Of a stretch of 64,000 bases of DNA, positions 1 through 10,850 are shown piece by piece (position 1 is the stretch's first letter; each line of letters begins with the position of its first letter). Source of the DNA: Miscanthus floridulus (taxonomy: Eukaryota > Streptophyta > Magnoliopsida > Poales > Poaceae); the NCBI RefSeq assembly GCF_019320115.1, contig NC_089582.1:119705856-119769855 (forward strand), written 5' to 3'. The translations under genes and the position numbers were made by a program. The notes under the pieces were generated by a model that searched no databases, had not been told where the DNA came from, and saw nothing but the letters and a program-made list of their open reading frames with translations.

Positions 1-118
1 CCCGCGGGTGCGCTCGTGCGCACCCACCGTCAAGACAAAAATCCCCTAGACGATTCTACTCGAATCGTCCGGAGGCTCGGGGGCTCCTGTCGAGTTCATA
101 AACCTAGGGTCCCTAGGT
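1..118 (+). repeat. Truncated Tat-family fragment: end of internal region plus first ~30 bp of an LTR
   Basis: The stretch matches, in the same order, the DNA just upstream of and entering the LTRs at 9,171 and 36,688: a GC-rich gtgcgctcg...cgcaccc palindrome, a purine-rich run ending ggctcgggggctcc, then an LTR start TGTCGAGTTCATAAACC. Similarity stops near 118, where antisense gypsy sequence begins. It is closer to 9,090-9,190 than to 36,600-36,720 (shared cacccacc rather than cacccgcc). I infer a truncated LTR joined to the neighbouring element by deletion or recombination. Confidence 0.65.
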
Positions 119-282
119 GCTCGGCGTGGTTATGGCTATTTTGAATTGGAGTTCGCTATGGAGTTGCATAGAGCTCGACGATCGTAAGTGGGGTTTAAAC
201 CACAATGGAGAAAAAGTGTAGACAAGTTATGGAGACCAAAACTTTATTCAATATAAAGTGGAGAGTACATATCTGGAGCGTT

Positions 283-1719
283 TCAAGGATAGAAATGTAT
301 AAGATGCTCGATGTGCCATGAATCAGGAACATCTATTCCGTCTAAGTCACATAGGCGATAAGACCCTGGTCTGGTGACCTCTTTGATGACGTAAGTCCCT
401 TCCCAAGGGGAGGAGAGCTTATGCATCCCTTCGGTTTTTTGTTTTCTGCAGAGAACGAGGTTGCCGATAGCAAATGAACGACCTTTAACGTTGTGGTTGT
501 AGTACCTCCGCAAGCCTTCTAGATGTTGGGCTATGCGAACATAGGTGATTAGGTGTTCTTCCTCAGCTCTGTTGACGTCCTCTGTCCGAACAGCTATGGC
601 CTGCTCTTCATCATAATTTTTCACCCTAGGTGCTCAGAAGGCAATATCCACAGGTAGTATGGCTTCTGAGCCATAGACCAAGAAGTATGGAGACACACCG
701 GTGCTATGACTAGCTTGAGTACACAGTTCCTAGACTATAGCTGGTAGCTCCTTGGGCCATCTACCTGGGTGCTTTTCTTCTTTCTGATATAGTCTCTTTT
801 TGTGGGCATCAAGGATCATGCCATTCGCCCGTTTGACCTAGCCGTTAGCTCTAGGATGAGCAACGAAGACATATTTGATGGAGATGCAATGGTCTTCGTA
901 GAAGTCCCAAAAGTGATGGCTAGTAAACGTAGTTCCGAGGTCGGTGATGATGCTGTTCGGGAGACCAAATCTGTGGATGATGTCTTTGAAGAGCTAGACT
1001 GCTTTCTTTGCAGTAGCCGAGACGAGCGGTTTATACTCAATCCACTTGGAGAACTTATCAATGGCGATGTATACATACTAGAAACCACCTATCGCTGGCT
1101 TAAAAGGGCCAATCATGTCTAGTACCCAACATGCAAAGGGCCAGGAAGCTAGAATGGTCTATAGTTCTTGTGCCGGCACATGTATTTGCTTGGCAAAAAA
1201 TTGGCATCCTTCACAACGTCGAACGAGGTCTTCTGCATCGGAGATGGTCGTGGGCCAATAAAAACCATCTCGAAAAGCTTTGCCGACTAGTGTTCTCGAA
1301 GCCACGTGGTTGCTGCATGAACCAGAGTTAATTTCGAGAAGTAACTTCACTCCGTCTTCTTGGATGATGCATTTTTCCAGAATCCCTTCCTTGGCACTTT
1401 TCCTCATCAAGTTCCCATCTACCAGCATGTAATGTTTGCTTTGACGGATTAGGCGTTTGGTTTCAGTCTTATCGGCGGGTACTTCAGCACAGGTAAGGTA
1501 CTTGATGAATTGTTCCCTCCAATCGGCGGCCGACGAAGGTACCGCCAGTACCAGCTGTTCGGCTTGGGGAACTTTCTGAACTTTCTTATCTTCTTTAATG
1601 GATGGTGCTAGGAGATCTTGAACGAAGACCCCCAGTGGAATCGCGGCACGAGAAGAGCCCAACTTAGATAAATGGTCGGTGAGCTGATTCTGGTCGTGTA
1701 CCACGTGGTGGTAGTCAAT
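283..1719 (-). pseudogene. pol: Integrase of gypsy pol (broken)
   Basis: Minus strand. The zinc-binding HHCC region (1,340-1,180) contains GFYWPT, then DAEDLVRRCEGCQFFA. The catalytic core follows: WVLDMIGPF carries the first Asp (about 1,115), SIITDLGTTF the second (about 945). The third acidic position is lost: the usual G-Q-x-E-R-A-N reads G-stop-V-K-R-A-N near 850-830. After KVKNYDEEQ the C-terminal domain (624-283) is open and ends SWHIEHLIHFYP. Normal integrase inserts element cDNA in the nucleus; this copy has at least three stops and no catalytic Glu. Confidence 0.8.
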
Positions 1720-3693
1720 TGAAAGCTCTAGTTTGGTTTTGGTTAATTGATAAAACCCTTAGTGCTAACCTAGTTTATCAAAGTAATTATGAGATAGGTA
1801 GCACTAGTCCAAGTGATGAAGCAATGGCGAAGATCATGACGATGGTGATGGTATGGTGATGATCAAATGCTTAAACTTGAAAAAGAAGAAAGAGAAAAAC
1901 AAAAGGCTCAAGGCAAAGGTATAAATAGTAGGAGCCATTTTGTTTCGGTGATCAAGACACTTAGCGAGTGTGATCAAATTTAGGTTAGATAGCCATACTA
2001 TTAAGAGGGGTAAAACTTGTATTGAAATATGGTTATCAAAGTGTCACTAGATGCTCTAACTCATTGCATATGCATTTAGGATCTAGTGGAGTGCTAACAC
2101 CCTTGAAAGTATTTATGAAAATATGCTAACACATGTGCACAAGGTGATACACTTGGCGGTTGGCACATTTGAGCAAGGGTTAGAAACTTCACCGGTGGAG
2201 TGTCTGCCCATAGAGTGCGGACAGTCCGACGGTGCCCCCAGCGCCCTAGACAGAAAAGATAGGGGTTCACAGAGTGACCAGACGCTGGTGGTGTAGTGAC
2301 CGGACGCTGGGTTTAGAGTCCGGTCAGTAGTAGCAGTGAGCACACGTCTCGGTCTTGTGACCGAACGCTGGTGCAAAGAGTGACCAGACCCTGGCTGGGT
2401 GTGTTCGGTCAATGCTAACGCACGCTAACATGGTGGAGCACAGAGGAGACATTGAGTGACCAGACACTAGGTGAGTCCGGTCGAGCATGACTGAACGCGT
2501 CCGATCGTGATTTTGCGCGAATGGAACCTTTCTAGAAACGATCGGACGCTGAGGTTCAGCGTCCGGTCACTTCGCAGCAGTGCGTCCGGTCATCACTTAA
2601 CCGTTGGGATCAGGCGCTCAGTATTTGAAGAGAGGAGACACGTGGCATGCATCGCGCGATCGGACACTAAGGTCTAGCGTCTGGTCAATCTGACCAGAGC
2701 GTCTGGTCGGCCTGTGTTCAGAGTAGTGAGGAGCCCAATGGCTCTATTTCGTGGGGGCTTCTATTTAAGCCCCTTGGCTAGCTCAAGCTCACTCTCTTGG
2801 CCATTTGCATTGACATAGCAACCTTGTGAGCTTAGCCAAAGCCCTCCCACTCATCTCCATCATTGTTTCATCACCATTGTGAGATTGGGAGAGAATCCAA
2901 GTGCATTGCTTGAGTGATTGCATCTAGTGGCACTTGGCATTCGTGTTTTGCTATGGGATTCAGTTGTTACTCTTGGTGGTTGCCACCATCTAGACGGCTT
3001 GGAGCAACGAGGATCATTGAGCGGAGGTTGGTGATTGTCTTCGGCTCCGATCGTGGTGATTGTGAGGGGTCTTGTGCCTTCCCCGGCAGAGAGCCAAAAG
3101 GTAACTCTAGTGGATTGCTTGTGTCATTGAGTTACCTCACTTGTGGGTAGGTTCTTGTGGTGTCCAATTGTGTGGACGAGGTTCGTGCAATACCTCTTAG
3201 CCGCCGAACCACCAAGTGTTGGTCGACACAATGGGGACTAGCGTGCCAGCAAGCACGTGAACCTCGAGAGAAAAATTGGTTGGCTCTTTCCCTTTGGTAT
3301 TCTCCTGATGATTGATTTAGTATTCATCTTGTGATTGGTTCACTCCTCTACACGGCGGTATAATCACCCTACTCACTCATTTATATTCTTGCAAAATAGT
3401 TGTGGCAAGCTCTTTAGTGTAATTAGAATTGAGAGCTTGCTTTGTTATTTTAAGTTCATCTAGTGGAGCTCTTTAGAGTAGCAAGATTGAGAGCTCTTAG
3501 TGAGTAGTAACATTGCAAGTTGTGTGCCTAGTAATCATTGCAACTAGAATTGTTGGATAGGTGGCTTGCAACCCTTGTAGAGCTAGAGCAAGTTTGCATT
3601 TTGCTATTTATCATACCAATCAAATTGTTCTAGTTGATTTGTAGATTTTTAAATAGGCTATTCTCCCCCCTCTAGCCATATTAGGACCTTTCA
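1720..3693 (+). mobile_element. Solo LTR, Copia SIRE/Maximus-like
   Basis: A 1,974-bp insertion splits the gypsy RNase H from its integrase. It starts TGAAAGCTCTAGTTTGG and ends GGACCTTTCA, the TG...CA ends I associate with SIRE/Maximus-type Copia LTRs of grasses. No internal region or second LTR is present, so it is a solo LTR left by LTR-LTR recombination. A TATA-like motif (TATTTAAGCC) lies near 2,762. The flanking 5-mers TCAAT and TTGAT read as two differently decayed copies of one target duplication (see findings). Family assignment is from memory of terminal sequences, so moderate. Confidence 0.7.
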
Positions 3694-5435
3694 TTGATGT
3701 CATAGAATTTTCCTTCAAGCTTCCTGATTTTGGTGCAATATGCATCCATCTTCTCGCTGGAGCAAGACCAGTCTTTGTTAGGCTGGTTGATGACCAGTGC
3801 GGAGTCCCCGTATACCATGAGGCGTTTGACGCTGAGCTCAACGGCTATACAGAGTCTGTGGAGACATGCTTCATATTCGGTGGCATTGTTGGAGGCCAGA
3901 AAGTGTATCTAGAGAACATATCAGAGCTTATCCTTGGTCGACGTAATGAATAGAATGCCCGCACTAGCACCGTTGATGTTAAGGACACCATCGAAGTACA
4001 TCACCCAGTGCTCAGGGCAGGTGGCGGCGATGGGCTCTTGGATCTCGGTCCACTCAGTGACAAAATTAGCAAGCGCCTGAGACTTGATAGTAGGCCTGCT
4101 TCTGAATTCAATGGAGTAAGTGCCGAGCTCGACAGCCCACTTGATGATACGGCCGTTGGCCTCTTTGTTGCGGAGGATGTCCCCCAGAGGGAACTCGGTG
4201 ACCACAGCGATCTTGTAATACTCGAAGTAGTGGCAGAGCTTACGCGACGTGATTAGGACGGCGTACAATAGCTTCTGGACCTGAGGACAACGAGTCTTGG
4301 GCTCATTAAGAACCTCACTAATGAAATATACTGGACGTTGCACCTTATAAGCGTGCCCAGCTTCCTCATGTTCGACCACAATTGTTGTGCTGACGACGCA
4401 AGAAGTAACGGCGATATAGATCAGGAGAGTTTCATCTGGCCGTGGCACCGTCATGGTCGAAGGAATTGTTAGGAACAACTTAAGCTGCTCGAAAGCTGTG
4501 TCTGCCTCTTTCGACCAGGAAAAGCGCTCAGAGGCCTTAAGGAGTCTGAAGAAAGGTAGCCCTTTTTCACAAAGGCACGATATGAAGCGGCTTAAGGCAG
4601 CCATGCAGCCTATAAGCTTTTGTATATCCTTGACACATGTTGGCCGTTTCATGTTGGTGATGGCAGAGACCTTATCAAGATTGGGTTCGATGCCACGAGC
4701 GCTGACGATGTAGCCCATCAGTATACTGGATGGAACTCCAAAGATGTACTTTGAAGGGTTCAACTTCCATTGGTACTTTTTTAGGTTAGCGAATGTTTCT
4801 TCGAGGTCGACAATGAGATTGTTGGTGGTTCTAGACTTGACGATCACATCATCGATGTAAGCTTCGACATTGCGGCTGATCTATTGATCGAGGCACATCT
4901 AGATGGCCCTTTGATAGGTCACCCTAGTGTTCTTGAGTCCGAAGGACATGGTGGTGTAGCAGTATGCACCGAAGGGCGTGATGAACGATGTCTTGATCTC
5001 GTCTTCTTTCTTGAGAGAGATCTGGTGATAGTCGGAGTAATAGTCAAGGAAGGAGAGCAGTTCACAGCGGGTGGTGAAGTCTACAACCTCGTCTATCCAA
5101 GGCAAACTGAATGGGTCCTTAGGGCAGTGTTTGTTAAGATCAGTGTAGTCAACGCACATTCTCCATTCTTTATTCTTTTTTCGAACGAGAACACGATTTG
5201 CTAACCACTTAGGATGATGCACTTCTTTTATAAATTCAGCAGCTAAAAGCCATTTTATTTCTACCCTAATGGCCTCCTTCTTGTCTGGCATGAATTGGCA
5301 AAGTTTCTGCTTGATCGGTTTGGCGGTCGGTGAGACATTCAAGGAGTGCTCGATCTTCTCCCGTGGTACCCCCAGCATGTCTGCAGGTTTCCAAGCAAAC
5401 ACATCGGCGTTGGCACATAGGAAGGGGACGAGCAT
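3694..5435 (-). pseudogene. pol: Reverse transcriptase and RNase H of gypsy pol (broken)
   Basis: Minus strand. The first open part (5,435-4,899) has HPKWLANRVLVRKKNKEWR, CVDYTDLNKHCPKDPF, FLDYYSDYHQI and TPFGAYCYTTMSFGLKN, the fingers and palm of Ty3/gypsy RT. After two stops (4,899 and about 4,883) the catalytic YIDDVIVKS follows near 4,855, then the thumb and connection. RNase H begins near 4,020 with HWVMYFDGVLN, then ATEYEA and VYGDSALVI (about 3,800). Further stops lie near 3,921. The frame ends at the solo LTR, with KLEGKFYD just before it. The host frame resumes as YHHVV at about 1,713, directly after the LTR. Confidence 0.85.
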
Positions 5436-5441
5436 GCTTTC

Positions 5442-6023
5442 CTATTTGGGGTCAAGGTGAGCCCCAATCTTCATGGTCTTGGAGGGGTCATTGAGGCCGA
5501 GGCCAACCTCCTTTCTTTCCTTGGACTTGGCGGAGGCACGGGGAGTCTCTAGCTCTAGGATCTCCATGTTGTTGGTAGACAACATCTTGGCTTCGGTGAC
5601 TGCGCTGGCCATCTGGATGGAGAGGTTGGTGGCTTCGATGAGCGTGAGACTCTCTGTCTCACAGGCGTAGGCGATGGAAAGGTTGGCCCGTAGGGCCAGA
5701 ACTCCTACAGGCAAAGGCATCTTCAGCACCAGATACGCATAGTGCGGTATAGCCATGAACTTGGCTAGAGTTGGCCGACCAAGTATGGTGTGGTAGGCGG
5801 TGTTGAAATCGGCAATGTAGAAGTTGATGTGCTCCACGCGGTAGTTGCTTGCCATGCTGAACTGTACTGGTAGGGTGATCTCTCCAAGTGGTTTGGAGGC
5901 CTTGCCAGGTACCACACCCCCAAAGGAGGAGTCGAAGGGTGTGAGATCCGCTAATACAAGGCCTAGCTCCTTTAGGGCTTCAGCGAAGAGGAGATTCAGA
6001 GCGCTCCCACCGTCGATGAGCAA
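5442..6023 (-). pseudogene. pol: Retropepsin-like protease region of gypsy pol
   Basis: A 193-residue open stretch on the minus strand starts close to LIDGGSALNLLF, the active-site region of plant gypsy aspartic proteases (here DGGS instead of the usual D-T/S-G). It continues with PVQFSMASNYRVEHINFYIA and TAYHTILGRPTLAKFMA, the flap and C-terminal ILGR-type motifs of the family. It lies between gag and RT, where protease is expected. A stop at 6,042 separates it from gag and one at 5,442 from RT, so the polyprotein is broken. Confidence 0.75.
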
Positions 6024-6041
6024 TTTTCTAAAGAGAACCTT

Positions 6042-8010
6042 CTAGATGGTAGCATCGAGGACGAGGGGGAAACACCCTATGTAGGGAATGTCTGCCCACT
6101 GGTCGGCCCTACTGAAGGTGATGGGGACTTCGGACCATGGGCGATAGCTGGGGTTGGCGACAACGCCCTCCGTAGTGACGTTGAGCACCCGCCATGCAGC
6201 GAGGTTCTGCTCTCTTCTACTCTCGGTGGAGGCAAGGCCCCTGAAGATGGTGGCGACCACCTTGTCATGGTCCTGGAAGGCATTGTCATTGCCCCCAGGT
6301 GGTCGGTGACCTCTAGCTTCATCGTTGGCATCGTTGTCTAGCTTTTGGTCCTAGAACTCCTTAGCCAAACCAAGGTAGTTCTTCATCTTGTGCTTAGTGT
6401 TCTTATGGATAGGGCACGGGCCATTGAGGATCTTCTTATACTGTTCATCGTAGTTGCGCTTGGCACGAGGTTCACTAACGGCAGCGACGATGTGGTATGG
6501 CCGGCGGCGGCGATTCTGACCAGTCTTGGGTCCTTCTGGCCGATCATGGCCGCTGTCACGACGATAACTGCAGTCATCATGGCGGCGATTGTTGTGGCGG
6601 TGGTTGTCGGAGCGGTCGTCGTAGCGGCGTGTTGGGCGATGAGTGCCTGCATCCTCATTGAAGTACACCTCGGCTTCCTCGATGTCGGCGTACTGGTTGG
6701 TGGTTGTGATCATCTCGCCAATCCTCATGGGTGGCTTATGGTTGAACTTAGAGCGAAGCTCATGGTGATGGAGTCCTCAGATGAAGGCGGTGATGACCTC
6801 GACGTCTGTGATGTTTGGAATAGAATTCCTCATCTCAGAAAAGCGTTGGATGTAGCTGCAGAGGAGCTCGAATGGCTTCTGGTTGATGCAGTTGAGATCA
6901 TGCTTAGTTCCCGGTCGCGTACACGTAGCCATATAGTTGTCGGTGAAGACTTTTTTCAGCTCATCCTAGGATCCGATGGATTCCGGGGCAAGGCTAGTAA
7001 ACCAGTTCATGACGGTTGGCGCGAGCATGATGGGAAGATAGCTCGCCATGACACTGATGTCTCCCCCATCGGTGCAAACAGCAGTGGCGTAAGCCTGCAA
7101 CCACTGTGTTGGATTCATCATCCCCTCGTAGGGCTCGACCCCTATGATTTTGAAACCACGGGGCCACTGAAGTGTTATGAGCGCCCTTGTGAATGTTGGG
7201 GCCCCTCGGGGTTGTTGGTGCTGTCATCTACAGCATTGCCACCAGCGATTGGCTCGAGGGCTGAGTCCGGGTTGTTATACTCTTACTCGTACTCCTGGCG
7301 GCGGCGTACTTCATCCTCATGGCGACCGAAACGGCGTTTGTCGATACATCAATGTGCATCTCGGAGATTGTTGAGGTGCACCCGGACGTCCTGGTCGACC
7401 TCCTGGTTGTGTTGGTGGTGATGTTTGGTGTAGTTGCCCCTAGCTCCACCCTGGAAGGGTTGCCTATCGTCATGGTGCTGGTCGATGAAGCGACTTTGGC
7501 GGTGATCGGTTCTTGTGGTGACTGACCAGTGAATCAAAGTAGTGGAGTATGAAGGTCTCTGATCCTATTGAATCTCATTGACCTAGCAGTGCACCGCTTT
7601 AAGCATGGCGGTGACCTTAGCGAGCTCGGGCATCTGCGGGAGGTGGGCGAGCTTGTTGGCGGCCACTACCAGATTGGCGCTTGGAGTCTTGAAGATGTCA
7701 TGGCCATCAATGCGGAGAAACTCTTCATCAAGGTTGCGCTGGAGTGGCCTTCCTTGCGAGTTGAGCTGCTGCTCGGCCATCGTGAGGGCATTCTCATTTG
7801 CTCGGCGTTATGCGCGGTTGACATTTTGGTTCTCACGAGTGACATGTTTCTCCTTGGTTTCGCCGTTCCAAGGAGGGTTGTCGATGCTGACGTTGAAGAT
7901 CACGCCACCCCAAAAGGGTGGGAGAAGGAGTTGCTCGGTGAAGGTTTCGTCGAGGGTCTTCGTAGAGCCCTAAGACTCGGAGCCTAGATTTTCCTCTAGG
8001 ATGGTCTAGA
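6042..8010 (-). pseudogene. gag: gag polyprotein, Tat-group gypsy (broken)
   Basis: Minus-strand conceptual translation carries a gag pattern familiar in grass gypsy elements. TPSANLVVAANKLAHL lies near 7,690, and a capsid-like core (YATAVCTDGGD, WFTSLAPESI, IQRFSEMRNSIPNI) runs roughly 7,120-6,800. A basic Arg/Asp/His-rich stretch (6,650-6,560) is followed by CPIHKNTKHKMKNY (about 6,415-6,370), a degenerate nucleocapsid-like Cys/His motif. Several in-frame stops (near 6,970, 6,770 and 6,351) and frame changes interrupt it. Gag would form the cytoplasmic particle that packages element RNA; this copy cannot make a full-length product. Boundaries are approximate because no intact start survives. 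Confidence 0.7.
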
Positions 8011-8596
8011 GGGATGCTCCGGGGCACCGGCCTATGTGTAGCATGTTGATGGCTGGCGAAGGCTAGACGACGAGCTGGTCGGTGAGTGGATGGGCGTCTC
8101 CCACCTGGTCGACAAACTTTCCCCTCAGGGTGTCTTGGTAAGTAGCGGCGACGTTGGTGAGCCCAAAGGGTAGAGCCTTAACTCCTGGAGTTTTCTGAGC
8201 AGCCTCCGATAGATCTGGATCGGAGGGTGGTCGATGCTAAACCAAAGTGTCTAGGGTTGATTCAATGATGGAGAGGCAATCGACAAGTTTCAGACCGACC
8301 TGATCGATGGACTCGATTAGATCATCATTGTTGATCTGCCTCCTCTGGTAGCGAGAAAGCAGACAGTGAGTTGCTGATGAAGGCGACCTCGGAGGTGGTT
8401 CTGAGATCGGATCTACGGTCGTAGGTGCAGGGATGATCGGCATAGAAATGATCTGCGCCGGCTCGAGGAGCTCTCCAACTCCATCAGCGTTGATGATCCA
8501 GGAGATCAATCTGACCATGAAGATCTGGCCGGGCTGCGGGAGGGACGAAGAGCCTACAAAAAAGCCATCTTGTTCGATAAGGAAACGTCACGCAAA

Positions 8597-8615
8597 CCCC
8601 TACCTGGTGCGCCAA
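8597..8615 (-). other. Primer binding site of gypsy element
   Basis: Minus-strand TTGGCGCACCAGGTAGGGG immediately follows the LTR end. TTGGCGC-type sites at this position are common in grass Tat-group gypsy elements. The primer tRNA was not identified. Confidence 0.65.
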
Positions 8616-8616
8616 C

Positions 8617-9089
8617 TATCGATAGAATATCATCGGTAGTCCTCTGAGGGGTATCCCATGAAGGTTGATTGATCGGCAGAGGAGCGTGAGATCAAGAACA
8701 AGAAGGCAACAGAGACACACGAGTTAGATAGGTTTAGGCCATCAGTATGACGTAATACCCTACTCCTGTGGTCTATTGGTTTGTATTAGCTATCATATGA
8801 TATTGAGTAAGTTTGGAGGGGGTCCCTGCCCGCCTTATATAGTTCGGGGAGCAGGGTTACAAGTCGGTTAGATCTGAGAGATAACCAGAAAGTAATAACT
8901 GATCACAGGAATCTTAGGATCATACATATCCTAACAGATCTTGTAGTATCTTCAGGAAATCTTCCAGATGTCTTGTAGAAGGCGCCGACTAGAGTCATGC
9001 CCCTCAAGGCTTCGTCTTGTGGTCTAGGTCGCCCCTGAGGGCATAGCCCATGTGGTCTGCCGTGGGTATCCAGGGTCATACCCCCCACA
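8617..9089 (-). repeat. 5' LTR of the minus-strand gypsy element
   Basis: On the minus strand it begins TGTGGGGGGTATGACCC at 9,089 and ends ...CTATCGATA at 8,617, directly before a TTGGCGC primer site. The terminal TA is presumably a decayed CA. A TATA-like CTATATAAGG lies at 8,842-8,833 on the minus strand. The first 165 bp of a second copy, in the opposite orientation, begin at 63,836, which supports the LTR start independently. Confidence 0.8.
8833..8842 (-). promoter_or_regulatory. TATA box in gypsy LTR
   Basis: CTATATAAGG on the minus strand inside the 473-bp LTR, well placed to drive the minus-strand gag-pol. Sequence-only call. Confidence 0.45.
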
Positions 9090-10398
9090 GGTGCGCTCGC
9101 GCGCACCCACCATCAAGACAAAAATCCCCCAAACGATTCTACCCGAATCGCCCGGAGGCTCGGGGGCTCCTGTCGGGTTCATAAACCCGAGGTCCCTCAT
9201 GGACCAGCTTCCCAACAAAGGCTCGGCCCAAGCAGACGACGTGCAACTCATGGGCCAGCCCAAGTATCTAAGCAACAGGCTAGAAGGGTGATCCAATCAC
9301 TGACCGAAAGGTCTGGCCAAGGAGGAGTGGCCCACTATTCTGACCAGCGCGCTTGCTTCGGTCTCTAGCCCACCTCCGAATGACCTCTCTGACCGAAAGG
9401 CCTGGCCAAAGCACTACTTCTGACTCTGACCCCATGTCTCCGACTGGGGATGCGCCAAAACCCTACTCACTGCTCTTCTCCAACTGGCGCGATCAGAGTC
9501 GACTAAGATCAACCGACCGGGGACGCCCGCTCGGTAAGGACCAGGAAACGGACAGAGAAAGTAAGGCAGGGCGCACAAGTCAAACTATAATACCAGGGTC
9601 CATACCCTGTACACCTACAGAAACAGTACTCTACAACCTCCCTGGTATGGCAGAGCCCAAGCAGTGTTGTAGGCGCTGACATTTTCCCCTACAGTGTTGT
9701 GGGCGCCATTAACTCCCATACGGTAAGGCTCCCCCACATGCCTCTAGGCATCGATAGTGTTGTGGGCACCGACATTTACCATACCAGTCAAACGTAGTGA
9801 AACCCCTTGCATGCCTCCATGTATCAACAGTGTGGCAGGCGCTGACATCTGCCATACCTGAAGAAGACAACACAACCTCCCATGTGCATCTAACATTCAA
9901 CAATGTTGTGGGCGCCTACCATCGTCATGTACCCACCGGCGTGGGCAACAAGGCTTAAGAGCATACATATTCTCCTCCTCTCACTTGTAAGGCCATCCCC
10001 TTCATCTATAAAAGGGGATGCACTATCTTCAAACAGATAGATTCATTCATTAGATCAATCAAGTTCATTAGTACACAACCACAGAACCGCCAGGTTTGAA
10101 CCACAAGCACACGCTTGAACACTTAGCTCATAGCGGGACTCCCGTCACTATCGGCCCTTTCGACCGGAGTCCGACCGGACCTCTTGTACCCCCCATCTTT
10201 CTCCTTCTCGTTTGTAACCCTACTGCAAACTTCGAGCACCTGGGCTAAGGAATAAAGTCACCGACCGACTAAAACTAGACGTAGGGCACATTGCCTGAAC
10301 CAGTATAAACCCTGTGTCATTGAGTGCTAGGCCACCTCTGATCACAACGTACGGTAAAACTATAAATATTTACTTGTTGGTCACTTTCTGCACCGACA
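9090..10398 (+). mobile_element. 3' end of a Tat-like element: 80 bp of internal DNA plus LTR
   Basis: 9,090-9,170 is the purine-rich end of an internal region (ggctcgggggctcc at the boundary). 9,171-10,398 is a 1,228-bp LTR from TGTCGGGTTCATAAACC to TCTGCACCGACA, clearly homologous to the LTRs at 27,174 and 36,688. The rest of the element is absent; a minus-strand gypsy LTR abuts it at 9,089/9,090. To the right it interrupts a PIF transposase remnant, so GTATG at 10,399-10,403 is the presumed right target-site copy. CTATAAAAG at 10,006-10,014 is the LTR TATA box. Confidence 0.8.
10006..10014 (+). promoter_or_regulatory. TATA box in Tat-like LTR
   Basis: CTATAAAAG within the LTR at 9,171-10,398, in a segment conserved in both related LTRs (about 27,995 and 37,513). 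Likely core promoter for plus-strand transcription. Confidence 0.5.
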
Positions 10399-10403
10399 GT
10401 ATG

Positions 10404-10850
10404 TATGCAGGCCGCTATTACTTGGTGGACTCCGGTTACGCACTTCACCCTGGATATCTGACGCCGTATCCAAATAAGAGGTACTGGGTGAAGGAGTTCT
10501 AGACTAGGGGGAATTGTGACGCGCAGGAGGTGTTCAACCGGCACCATTCCAAGTTGCGTAATGTCATAGAAAGAAAATTTGGGGCAGCGAAAGCTAAGTG
10601 GTAGATGTTGAAAGGCGTACCTCACTATCCGGGGACCAAACAAACATAGATAATTATTGCTCTTTGTGCACTGCACAACTACATGCATGAGATGGAGGGA
10701 TAGCACCAACCAGGGAGGTACAGGCAGGCACCAGACCTTGGGCCTTTGAGTCAAGTGGCAGTTATGGCGTTAAGTGACCCTAATGATATGGAACAGGTCC
10801 GCAACTAGATTACATATGGACTTGGACTCCTTGGGAAGACAACGTAAGTG
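10404..10850 (+). pseudogene. PIF/Harbinger transposase C-terminal remnant (DDE_Tnp_4 type)
   Basis: Plus-strand translation gives YYLVDSGYALHPGYLTPY (about 10,416-10,470), holding a catalytic Asp in the DSGY motif of PIF transposases. EVFNRHHSKLRNVIERKFG and the AAKAKW segment follow (10,530-10,605), matching the RN-V-ER-FG-K-W block around the last catalytic Glu. IIIALCALHNYMHEMEG completes the C-terminus. Stops near 10,501, 10,602 and 10,650 disable it. The 5' part is missing because the LTR at 9,171-10,398 sits there. Intact enzymes of this family excise and insert Tourist-like elements. Confidence 0.75.

Larger units (their letters stand above)
119..9089 (-). mobile_element. Degenerate Ty3/gypsy (Tat-group) retrotransposon, minus strand, interrupted by a solo LTR
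   Basis: Read on the minus strand the element runs LTR (9,089 to 8,617), primer site, gag, protease, reverse transcriptase, RNase H, integrase, which is Ty3/gypsy order. The coding frame can be followed almost continuously from about 8,010 to 283 but has many single stops and small frameshifts, so it is dead. RT wording (for example YIDDV, HPKWLAN) and the TTGGCGC-type primer site fit the Tat group of grasses. The 3' LTR expected at the left is not seen: after integrase only about 165 bp remain before a foreign Tat-like LTR fragment. A solo LTR lies between RNase H and integrase. Confidence 0.85.

Noticed and set aside
6345..7421. 358-residue plus-strand open frame
   Set aside because: Antisense shadow of the minus-strand gag region; Val/Ala-rich and without recognisable domains.
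9353..9679. 108-residue plus-strand open frame
   Set aside because: Lies wholly inside an LTR and is not conserved as an open frame in the related LTRs at 27,174 and 36,688.
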